From contig DATJZH010000158.1 of the NCBI GenBank assembly GCA_035499215.1, positions 1-14,154 on the forward strand: 14,154 nucleotides of DNA, written 5' to 3'. Within the stretch, counting starts at the first letter, position 1. Each line of letters opens with the position of its first letter. The notes beneath the pieces are model-generated. The model saw only the letters and a list, made by a program, of their open reading frames with translations. It was not told the origin of the DNA and searched no databases. This document shows, piece by piece, positions 7,118 through 13,379 of the stretch. Both the position numbers and the translations under genes were made by a program. The DNA comes from DATJZH01 sp035499215. Lineage in GTDB: Bacteria > Actinomycetota > Actinomycetes > Streptosporangiales > Streptosporangiaceae.

Positions 7118-8398
7118 TCAGGCCGGACCGATGACCGCCGGCTGCTGAGAATCGGGAACGTCGGGCGCTGCGCGCGGCACGAACACCGCGAAAACGGCTG
7201 GCCGCGGCCGGACGAGCACCACCTGGCCACCGTCAGCCGCGGCAACCGTCCTGGCCAGGGCAAGGCCAAGGCCGGTCCCGCCCGGCGCGCCACTGACGCT
7301 CCGCTCGAAGATGCGCGGCACCAGCTCTGGCGGCACTCCCCTGCCCTCGTCTCTGACCTCGATGACCACGGATCTCTGGGTCTGCGAGGTCCTGATGGTC
7401 ACGGTCCCGGCGCCGTGCACGAGGGCGTTGTCGAGCAACGTGGCGATCACCTGCGCGGCCCCGCCCACCGTCACGTAGGCGTACATGTTCTTGTCGCCGG
7501 TCAGCTCCAGCTTCCTGCCCTCGCGGCGGAAGGCCGGATCCCACTCGACGACCTGCTGGGCGACGATGTCGTCGACACTGGCCAGGGTCGGCGCGCCGCT
7601 CATCGACCGGCGCGCGCGGCCCAGCAGCTGGCCGACCACATCGGCGAGCCGCTCGGTCTGAGCCAGCGCGGCGGCGCCCTCCTCCCGCACCACGTCTGGG
7701 TAGGTCGCGGCCGCGACCATCTCCTCCAGTCGCATCGACAGCGCGGTCAGCGGGGTGCGCAGCTGGTGTGACGCGTCGATGGCGAAATCCCGTTCCGCCG
7801 CGAGCAGGTCAGTGATGCGCTGCGCGGAGCCGTCCAGGCCCTCGGCCACCCGGTCAAGTTCCTGCACGCCGTAGCGGCGGCCCAGCGGCCGGGCATCGCC
7901 CGAGCCGAGCCGGTCAGCCGCCCGGGCCAGTTCCCGCATCGGCCGGGACAGGCGGCGCGCCTGAAGCAGTGCGAGCACCACGGCCACGCCTACAGACAGC
8001 AGCGCCAGCGAGCCGATCAGGGCAAGGCCGTCCCAGATGCGGCCGCTGACGAACGAGTCGTCGGCCTCGACCGTGACGGCGAAATCGCCGGTGCTCGACC
8101 GCGCCGCGATCGTGTCGCGCGCAGGGGGGCGGCTGCCCGCCGCTATCGCCGCCGCGCCCCGCTGCCTGATGATCACATACTGGTCGGGCAGCGATCGGGC
8201 AAGCTGCGCCGCGTCGGCCGGCAACCCGGAGTCCGCGCGCTCTTGCAGGCCGCGGGAGAGCGTCAGTGCATCACGCCTGAGCTCCTGAGTCGCCTCGCCA
8301 GCCTGCAGCCTGGCCGCCAGGAACGCCAGCGGCACGCCAAGCAGCAGCACCGCGACGATCGCGACGGCCACGGTGGAAATCAGCAGGCGGCGCTGCAC
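7118..8398 (-). CDS. membrane sensor histidine kinase (HAMP, HisKA, HATPase)
   Basis: A two-component sensor of 426 residues. TM1 is at about 5-29 (LLISTVAVAIVAVLLLGVPL and onward). An extracytoplasmic sensor segment of about 90 residues follows, then TM2 at about 123-146. HAMP continues from ARRLSRPMRELARAADRLGSGD. The HisKA H-box FAIDASHQLRTPLTAL (205-220) holds the phosphorylated His211. The HATPase domain has the N-box LLDNALVHG (321-329), G1 DEGRG (350-354) and G2 GGTGLGLAL (373-381). The kinase core therefore looks active. The GTG start is supported by GGGAG seven bases upstream. Its partner is the OmpR-type regulator encoded just upstream on the same strand, separated by 147 nt that contain tandem repeats. 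The signal sensed is unknown; the extracytoplasmic part shows no motif I recognise. Confidence 0.95.
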   Translation of the reverse strand: MQRRLLISTVAVAIVAVLLLGVPLAFLAARLQAGEATQELRRDALTLSRGLQERADSGLPADAAQLARSLPDQYVIIRQRGAAAIAAGSRPPARDTIAARSSTGDFAVTVEADDSFVSGRIWDGLALIGSLALLSVGVAVVLALLQARRLSRPMRELARAADRLGSGDARPLGRRYGVQELDRVAEGLDGSAQRITDLLAAERDFAIDASHQLRTPLTALSMRLEEMVAAATYPDVVREEGAAALAQTERLADVVGQLLGRARRSMSGAPTLASVDDIVAQQVVEWDPAFRREGRKLELTGDKNMYAYVTVGGAAQVIATLLDNALVHGAGTVTIRTSQTQRSVVIEVRDEGRGVPPELVPRIFERSVSGAPGGTGLGLALARTVAAADGGQVVLVRPRPAVFAVFVPRAAPDVPDSQQPAVIGPA

Positions 8399-8435
8399 CG
8401 GTCTGCTCCCGCGCCGCCGGCCGTCACAGTGTCGC

Positions 8436-8465
8436 CAGTCGCCGCGTCGCCAGTCGCCGCGTCGC
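8436..8465 (-). repeat. 15-bp tandem repeat between response regulator and kinase genes
   Basis: Two exact 15-bp copies (plus strand cagtcgccgcgtcgc, 8436-8450 and 8451-8465) with partial copies on the left. The core GCGGCGACTG (minus strand) also occurs at the very end of the response regulator gene, overlapping its stop. The 147-nt gap 8399-8545 has no gene I can support. Confidence 0.75.
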
Positions 8466-8545
8466 GGTCTCCGGGTGGCCGCCAGTCCCCGAGCCGCTCA
8501 TCACGGGGTCGATAACCACGGGTTCGCCGGCCACTGGCAGCGTCC

Positions 8546-9217
8546 TCAGTCGCCGCGCTCGAACCGGAATCCGACCCCGCGGACGGTCGTGATGAACTGC
8601 GGTCTGTGCGCATCGTCGCCGAGCTTGCGGCGCAGCCAGGAGACGTGCATGTCCAGCGTCTTGGTCGAGCCCCACCACTTGCTGTCCCAGACCTGGCGCA
8701 TGATCTGCTCGCGGGTGACCACCTTCCCGGCCTCCGTGACGAGCAGGGCGAGCAGGTCGAACTCCTTCGAGGTCAGCTCGATTTCCTCGTCGCCCAGCCA
8801 GGCGCGGCGGGCATCGGGATCGATCCGGACGCCCTGAGCGACATGCGTCTCCGCGGCGCCCCTGCGCAGCAGCGCCCGCACCCGGGCAAGCAGTTCCGCG
8901 AGCCGGAAGGGCTTCGTCACATAGTCGTCAGCGCCCGCATCCAGACCGATGACGGTATCCACCTCGTCGGCACGCGCCGTCAGGATGAGCACGGGTATCG
9001 ACTGGCCGTTGGAGCGGATCCGCCGGCATACCTCGAGCCCGTCCAGCTTGGGCAGCCCGATGTCGAGGACGATGAGATCTATGCCGCCACCGCGGGCAGC
9101 CTCGAGCGTGCCTGGCCCGTCTGCCGACACGCCGACGTCGTAGCCCTCGCGCCGCAGCGCGCGCGCCAGCGGCTCCGAGATGGCCGGGTCATCTTCGGCA
9201 AGCAAAACGCAGGTCAT
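8546..9217 (-). CDS. OmpR/PhoB-family response regulator
   Basis: The 223-residue transcription regulator is paired with the adjacent histidine kinase. Its receiver domain has the acidic pocket AEDD (7-10), phospho-acceptor Asp52 in IVLDIGLP, Thr80 in LILTARADE and Lys102 in DDYVTKPF, so it is expected to be phosphorylated normally. The winged-helix DNA-binding domain runs from about residue 127, with LTSKEFDLLALLV, REQIMRQVWDSKWWGSTKTLDMHVSWLRRKLGDD and the terminal hairpin ITTVRGVGFRFE. The ATG at 9217 is preferred because MTCVLLAEDD is the usual beginning of such proteins and a TACCAT -10 candidate sits six bases upstream, suggesting a leaderless mRNA. An in-frame TTG at 9238 would add seven residues. 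A perfect 31-nt palindrome lies 25 nt further upstream. The genes it controls cannot be read from the sequence. Confidence 0.95.
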   Translation of the reverse strand: MTCVLLAEDDPAISEPLARALRREGYDVGVSADGPGTLEAARGGGIDLIVLDIGLPKLDGLEVCRRIRSNGQSIPVLILTARADEVDTVIGLDAGADDYVTKPFRLAELLARVRALLRRGAAETHVAQGVRIDPDARRAWLGDEEIELTSKEFDLLALLVTEAGKVVTREQIMRQVWDSKWWGSTKTLDMHVSWLRRKLGDDAHRPQFITTVRGVGFRFERGD

Positions 9218-9223
9218 GGTCAG

Positions 9224-9229
9224 ATGGTA
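9224..9229 (-). promoter_or_regulatory. candidate -10 element for a leaderless response regulator transcript
   Basis: TACCAT lies six bases before the ATG at 9217 with no ribosome site in between, the arrangement of leaderless actinobacterial genes. A -35 position 17-18 bp upstream would fall in the palindrome at 9243-9273, where no TTGACA-like box is clear. That placement would let a protein bound to the palindrome control this promoter. Confidence 0.4.
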
Positions 9230-9242
9230 AGGCGGCAAGCAA

Positions 9243-9273
9243 GTAATTCCCGCGCTCTACGCGCGGGAATTAC
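9243..9273. repeat. perfect 13-bp inverted repeat with 5-nt loop (operator or terminator)
   Basis: GTAATTCCCGCGC (9243-9255) and GCGCGGGAATTAC (9261-9273) pair exactly around TCTAC. It sits 82 nt beyond the carboxyltransferase stop and 25 nt upstream of the response regulator ATG. As RNA it would form a strong stem ending that gene's transcript, but no run of T follows on either strand. As DNA it is well placed to be an operator or autoregulatory site. The AT-rich ends make it stand out from the GC-rich surroundings. Confidence 0.85.
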
Positions 9274-9354
9274 CGAGATCCGCGCAGACAATGCGCCGCT
9301 GACCAGCGGCATCATCCGGATTTCCGTGATCAAACCGGCACCGCTCCGGCCGGG

Positions 9355-11097
9355 TCAGGCTGGCGTGACGCCATGGCGCCGCCGCGAGAACGACCGGTCC
9401 TTGCCGCGGGCAGCGGCGAACCGGCGGATCAGCTCAGCCCGGAGATCTTCTGGCTCGACCACGTCGTCGACTACCAGCTCGCCCGCGAGCCGGAGCACGT
9501 CGATGTCGCTTTCGTAGGCGCTGCGCAGCCGCGCTGTCTCCGCGTCCTTCTCGGCCGCGTCCGGGATGCCGGCCAGCTTGTTGAAATAGACGGCGTTCAC
9601 GGCTGCCTCCGCGCCCATCACCGCGATCTTCGCCGTCGGCAGCGCAAGCGTGGCGTCCGGCTCGAACCCGGGCCCGGCCATCGCGTACAGGCCGGCGCCG
9701 TAGGCCTTGCGGACGACAACGCAGATCTTCGGGACGGTGGCCTCGGACACAGCGCTGATCATCTTGGCCCCGTGCCTGATGATGCCCTGCTTCTCGACTG
9801 CGGTGCCGACCATGAAGCCGGGAACGTCGGCCAGGAAGAGCAGCGGAAGGCTGAAGGCGTCGCACAGCTGGATGAACCGGGCGGCCTTGTCCGCGGAGTC
9901 GACGAACAGGACCCCGCCCTTGAACATCGGGTTGTTCGCGACCACCCCGATGGCCTGGCCGTCCAGCCGGGCGAAGCCGACGACAAGTTCCCTGGCCCAC
10001 AGGGCGTGGATCTCGAAGAGGGAGTCCTCGTCGACCAGCCCGCGGACGTAACGGCGCATGTCGAAGGCCTGCCGCTCGCTGACCGGAACCATCGCGCGCA
10101 GGTCAGCGGAGCCGGGCGCGCGGGGCGGCGCGGCAGGCGGCTGCTGCTGCCAGTTCCCCGGCAGGTAGGACAGGTAGGACCGGACCGCTTCGATGGCGTC
10201 GCGCTCAGATCCCGCGAGATGGTGACCACAGCCGGAGACGGTGCAGTGCATGCGGGCACCGCCCATCTCCTCCAGGGTCGTCTGCTCCCTGACCACCATT
10301 TCCACCATGCGCGGGCTGCCCAGGTACATCGAGGCGCTCCCGTCGACCATGACGGTGTAATCGCAGAACGCGGGAATGTAGGCGCCGCCAGCGGCCGACG
10401 GGCCGAACAGCGCGCATACCTGCGGGATCGAGCCCGAGGCGCGGACCTGGGTATGGAAGATCTTGCCCGCGCCGCGGCGGCCGGGGAACATCTCCACCTG
10501 GTCGGTGATCCGGGCCCCGGCCGAGTCCACCAGGTAGATCATCGGGAGGCCGGCCGCGTAGGCCTTCTCGATGATCCTGATGATCTTCTCGACGGTCCTG
10601 GCGCCCCATGAGCCCGCCTTGACCGTCGAGTCGTTGGCCATCAGCGCCACCGGCCTGCCGCCGATTGCGGCGGTCCCGGTGATGACGCCGTCAGCGGGCA
10701 GGTCATCGGCCAGCACATTGGCGAAGGCGCCGTCCTCGGTGAAGCTGGCCTCATCGGCCAGCAGCGCGATCCGGTCCCTGGCGAAAAGCTTGCCCTGGGC
10801 TGCGCCCGCCGCGTGGTAGCGGGCCGCGCCGCCACGGGAGATCCTGGCGCGGGTCTCGGCGACGTCGGGATGTCCGGCCGCGGCAGCCTCAGCCGCGGCG
10901 TTCGTGCTGGCCGGCCCGGTCTGGTCAGCTGGTCCGGTCTGGTCAGCTGCGCCAGCCGTCGGGGTGTTCTGCTCTGCGTCCACGGTCGCGAGCGTACCGA
11001 GGCACCTGACCGGCTCAGGCGCGCAGGCACCCTGGCCGGCGGCGGGCGCGGGTTCCTTGATCCCGGAATTTGCTCCGTTGCGCCGCCGCCTCCGCAT
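9355..11097 (-). CDS. acyl-CoA carboxylase beta (carboxyltransferase) subunit
   Basis: The protein transfers the carboxyl group from biotin to an acyl-CoA. The crotonase-like N-half has ARDRIALLADEASFTEDGAF (106-125), DGVITGTAAIGGRPVALMANDSTVKAGSWG (136-165) and the oxyanion-hole region GPSAAGGAYIP (232-242). The C-half has VVANNPMFKGGVLFVDSADKAARFIQLCDAF (385-415), DVPGFMVGTAVEKQGII, and a second oxyanion region RKAYGAGLYAM (463-473). It ends RRHGVTPA as many actinobacterial AccD proteins do. Sequence alone does not settle acetyl-, propionyl- or methylcrotonyl-CoA; the neighbouring hydratase and HMG-CoA lyase favour methylcrotonyl-CoA. Length is 580 from the ATG at 11097; the conserved part begins near residue 75. 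The N-terminus is low-complexity with an ADQTGP repeat, and a GTG at 10983 is an alternative start. No biotin carboxylase/BCCP partner is visible. Confidence 0.93.
   Translation of the reverse strand: MRRRRRNGANSGIKEPAPAAGQGACAPEPVRCLGTLATVDAEQNTPTAGAADQTGPADQTGPASTNAAAEAAAAGHPDVAETRARISRGGAARYHAAGAAQGKLFARDRIALLADEASFTEDGAFANVLADDLPADGVITGTAAIGGRPVALMANDSTVKAGSWGARTVEKIIRIIEKAYAAGLPMIYLVDSAGARITDQVEMFPGRRGAGKIFHTQVRASGSIPQVCALFGPSAAGGAYIPAFCDYTVMVDGSASMYLGSPRMVEMVVREQTTLEEMGGARMHCTVSGCGHHLAGSERDAIEAVRSYLSYLPGNWQQQPPAAPPRAPGSADLRAMVPVSERQAFDMRRYVRGLVDEDSLFEIHALWARELVVGFARLDGQAIGVVANNPMFKGGVLFVDSADKAARFIQLCDAFSLPLLFLADVPGFMVGTAVEKQGIIRHGAKMISAVSEATVPKICVVVRKAYGAGLYAMAGPGFEPDATLALPTAKIAVMGAEAAVNAVYFNKLAGIPDAAEKDAETARLRSAYESDIDVLRLAGELVVDDVVEPEDLRAELIRRFAAARGKDRSFSRRRHGVTPA
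10916..10951 (-). repeat. 18-bp tandem repeat in the N-terminal extension of the carboxyltransferase
   Basis: The 15-base string ccggtctggtcagct occurs at 10916-10930 and 10934-10948 with period 18. It encodes two successive ADQTGP hexapeptides at residues 51-62, within a segment that is not conserved in the family. Confidence 0.7.
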
Positions 11098-11184
11098 CCC
11101 GCCGCATCCTGCGCACCGGCTGGGGACGCTCCCAGGCCTACGCCGACCTCACCCTATCTGGCTGCGCCGGCAGGGTCTGCGCGG

Positions 11185-11523
11185 TCAGCTTGCGAAAGCA
11201 ACCGGGTCCGGGCGTCCATCGGCGGCAGGTCGCCGGCCAGGAGCATCGATCGGGCGATCCCTGTCGCCCTGGCGCTGCTTGACGAGCACTGGCCCGCCCT
11301 CCACCTGGAGGCCGACCCGCCCGGCGCCGCCGTCGTACCGCGCCACGACCCCAGATACCTGATCGGCCGCCTCCAACAGGCCCTGTCCATCACCGGAATC
11401 GGTGACCTCGATGTGGACGTGAGAGCCGGGGTGAATGCGGGCGCTGACGGTGAAGGTGCCGCCGGGGTGGCGGCTGGCCGAATGGCGCACCGCGTTTGCG
11501 GCCAGTTCGGACAGGCAGAGCAC
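11185..11523 (-). pseudogene. truncated HATPase_c_2 (RsbW-like anti-sigma/ATP-binding) remnant
   Basis: The frame encodes LCLSELAANAVRHSASRHPGGTF (N-box, Glu and Asn present), then HVHIEVTDSGDGQ (G1 box DxGxG), then GLLEAADQVSGVVARYDGGAGRV. This resembles the RsbW/SpoIIAB-like small kinases abundant in actinobacteria, normally 130-150 residues. The first ~50 residues are missing: upstream the frame runs only into repeats and the 3' end of the HMG-CoA lyase gene, with a TGA at 11597-11599 and no ATG. The first possible start, a GTG at 11523, is already inside the N-box helix. The G2/ATP-lid region is shortened, and the frame runs about 30 residues past the usual end to a stop at 11185. I read it as a decayed or internally deleted gene. 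It separates HMG-CoA lyase from the carboxyltransferase in an otherwise tight cluster. Expression from the GTG cannot be excluded. Confidence 0.6.
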
Positions 11524-11539
11524 TGCGTCATCGGCGGCA

Positions 11540-11607
11540 GGCGTTACGGGGGTCAGGCCAGGGGCTACGGGGCGGGCGGGCCAGGGGTTACGGGGGGGTC
11601 AGGCGGG
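11540..11607. repeat. three imperfect ~23-bp tandem repeats at the HMG-CoA lyase 3' end
   Basis: Three degenerate copies share a core of (t/c)tacgggg followed by G-rich sequence and aggcc or gggcc: 11540-11559, 11560-11582 and 11583-11607. The rightmost copy contains the HMG-CoA lyase stop codon and its last codons (RLTPP); the leftmost abuts the HATPase remnant. The block sits exactly where the remnant's missing 5' part should be, consistent with a deletion junction. Confidence 0.55.
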
Positions 11608-12535
11608 TGCGCGGGCCGGCCCTGAGCACCTGGGACGGCAGCTGGCGGCCGATGATGCACTCGGCGTCAGCCGCCGCGTCGATCATCGATTCCAGGTCGA
11701 TGCCGGTCTCGACCCCCATGTCCTCGACCATGTGGACCAGCTCCTCGGTGGCGATGTTCCCGCTGGCGCCCGGCGCGTAGGGGCAGCCGCCGAGCCCGCC
11801 CACCGAGGCGTCGAAGTCATCCACGCCAAGCTCGAGCGCGGTCACCACGTTGGCCAGGCCGGTTCCGCGGGTGTTGTGGAAGTGCAGGTTGAGCGCCACG
11901 TCGGGGTAAGACCGGCGGAACTCGCCGACCAGCTGGCGGACCCGGCCCGGCGTCGCCATGCCGGTAGTGTCGCCGAACGAGACGCTGTCGGCGCCATCGG
12001 CCAGAGCGCGGCCGGCTACCTTCACCACCCGTTCCACCGGCACGTCGCCCTCGTACGGGCAGCCCCACGCCGTCGAGACGATCACCTGGCAGGTGGCGCC
12101 GCGCTGATGCGCCGCGTCGATGATCATTGCGATGTCATCCAGCGATTCCGCCGTGCCGCGGCCCACGTTCTTGCGGTTGTGGGTATCGGACGCGGACACG
12201 ACAGCCTCGATCTCGGTGAGGCCGCTGTCGAGCGCGCGGCCGGCTCCGCGCAGGTTCGGCACCAGAGCCGAGTAGCGCACCGCTGGCAGCCGCTTGATCC
12301 CGCGCCACACCTCGTCGGCATCGGCCATCTGCGGGATCGCCTCCGGCCGGACGAAGGACACCGCCTCGATCCGATGCACGCCGGTCGAGGACAGCCGGTT
12401 GATCAGCTCGATCTTGGCCTGGGTCGGGACCGGCTGCTCGTTCTGCAGGCCGTCCCTCGGCCCGACCTCCCGGACCGAGATACGCTGAGGGAAGTCACTC
12501 ACCGGCTGGCCTTTCGTAATGTCGTGTCCTTGCAT
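11588..12535 (-). CDS. hydroxymethylglutaryl-CoA lyase family protein
   Basis: HMG-CoA lyase cleaves 3-hydroxy-3-methylglutaryl-CoA to acetoacetate and acetyl-CoA, the last step of leucine breakdown. The 315-residue TIM-barrel protein has the N-terminal catalytic motif VREVGPRDGLQNE (21-33; Arg27, Asp28). It also has EAVSFVRPEAIPQMAD (57-72), SASDTHNRKN (114-123), SFGDTTGMATP, the metal-binding HFHNTRGTGLAN (218-229; His218, His220) and the signature VGGLGGCPYAPGASGNIATEEL (245-266; catalytic Cys251, metal-ligand Asn260). All residues needed for activity appear present. GGAG lies close to the ATG at 12535; a GTG at 12502 is an alternative and would remove 11 non-conserved residues. It starts 29 nt after the enoyl-CoA hydratase stop, suggesting one operon. 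Related members of the family act on other 3-hydroxyacyl-CoAs, so specificity is inferred from context. Confidence 0.93.
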   Translation of the reverse strand: MQGHDITKGQPVSDFPQRISVREVGPRDGLQNEQPVPTQAKIELINRLSSTGVHRIEAVSFVRPEAIPQMADADEVWRGIKRLPAVRYSALVPNLRGAGRALDSGLTEIEAVVSASDTHNRKNVGRGTAESLDDIAMIIDAAHQRGATCQVIVSTAWGCPYEGDVPVERVVKVAGRALADGADSVSFGDTTGMATPGRVRQLVGEFRRSYPDVALNLHFHNTRGTGLANVVTALELGVDDFDASVGGLGGCPYAPGASGNIATEELVHMVEDMGVETGIDLESMIDAAADAECIIGRQLPSQVLRAGPRTRLTPP

Positions 12536-12564
12536 TCTCCGGCGTCCGGGACAGCGCGGCTAGC

Positions 12565-13368
12565 TCACTCGCCGCGCCAATGCGGTCGTCGCTTCTGCGC
12601 GAAGGCCACTATGCCCTCCCGCCGGTCGGCCGACACCGCGGCCGTGCGCCAGGCCGCATCCTCAACCTCAAGGCCCGCGGCCAGGCTCAGGCCCGAGCCC
12701 AGCCGGATGGCCTGCTTGGCCGCGCGGACGGCAACCGGCGAGTTCCCGCTGATCGCCTCGGCCAGCTCGGCCGCGTGCTGGCCGGCCGTGCCCGCTGGCA
12801 CCAGCCGGTCGGCCAGCCCGATCCGGGCCGCCTCGGCAGCGGCCACCCGGCGTCCGGTCAGGATCAGGTCGGCGGCCCTGCCGGGGCCCAGGCGGCGCGC
12901 TGCCAGCTGGGTGCCGCCGCCGCCGGGCACCAGGCCGACGGTTGCCTCCGGCAGGCCGAACACGGCGGTCTCGTCGGCCACGATCAGGTCGCAGGACAGC
13001 GCGAGCTCGCAGCCCCCGCCGAGTGCGTAGCCGCGCACCGCGGCGATCACCGGCTGCGGCAGCCCGAGCACCGCGCCGAACGCCGCGCGAAACACCGGCC
13101 GCTGGGCCATCAGCTCGCCGTCGGTCATGGCCGCCCGCTCTTTGAGGTCCGCGCCGACGCAGAATGCCCGCTCCCCCGCGGCAGTCAGCATTACCGCCCG
13201 GACATCCCGGTCGGCACCGACCTGGGCGCATGCCAGGGTCAGCGCGGTCGCCAGCTCGGTGCTGAGCGCGTTCATCGCCTGCGGCCGGTCCAGCAGCAGC
13301 TCGGCGATAGCGCCAGCCTGCCCGGCAGCGGCGTGGCGATGTACCCGAAGGCCAGCCAGAGACTCCAT
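12565..13368 (-). CDS. enoyl-CoA hydratase, probably 3-methylglutaconyl-CoA hydratase (AUH/LiuC-like)
   Basis: A crotonase-fold protein of 267 residues, normal length. The oxyanion-hole segment AFCVGADLKERAAM (68-81) and the second one GYALGGGCELALSCDL (113-128) are intact. Both catalytic glutamates are present: Glu121 in GGCELA and Glu141 in GLPEATVGLVPGGGGTQ (138-154). FCVGADLKERA, GGGGTQ and the C-terminal EGIVAFAQKRRPHWRGE resemble human AUH, the methylglutaconyl-CoA hydratase of leucine catabolism, as I remember that sequence. This assignment fits the HMG-CoA lyase encoded directly downstream, which would take its product, and the carboxyltransferase beyond. The gene starts 11 nt after the birA stop. 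The ribosome site before the ATG is weak, so translational coupling to birA is plausible. A general enoyl-CoA hydratase role remains possible. Confidence 0.92.
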   Translation of the reverse strand: MESLAGLRVHRHAAAGQAGAIAELLLDRPQAMNALSTELATALTLACAQVGADRDVRAVMLTAAGERAFCVGADLKERAAMTDGELMAQRPVFRAAFGAVLGLPQPVIAAVRGYALGGGCELALSCDLIVADETAVFGLPEATVGLVPGGGGTQLAARRLGPGRAADLILTGRRVAAAEAARIGLADRLVPAGTAGQHAAELAEAISGNSPVAVRAAKQAIRLGSGLSLAAGLEVEDAAWRTAAVSADRREGIVAFAQKRRPHWRGE

Positions 13369-13379
13369 GAACCAGCAGG

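Noticed and set aside
9373..10611. Long plus-strand open frame opposite the carboxyltransferase gene
   Set aside because: It mirrors the codons of the conserved minus-strand gene and shows no domain of its own.
11154..11531. Alternative minus-strand frame overlapping the HATPase remnant
   Set aside because: The N-box and G1-box motifs are in the other frame; this one is Pro/Ala/Arg/Ser-rich with no homology I recognise.
11435..13030. Long plus-strand open frame spanning HMG-CoA lyase and part of the hydratase gene
   Set aside because: It crosses two conserved minus-strand genes and their junction, and the predicted protein is compositionally biased with no motif.
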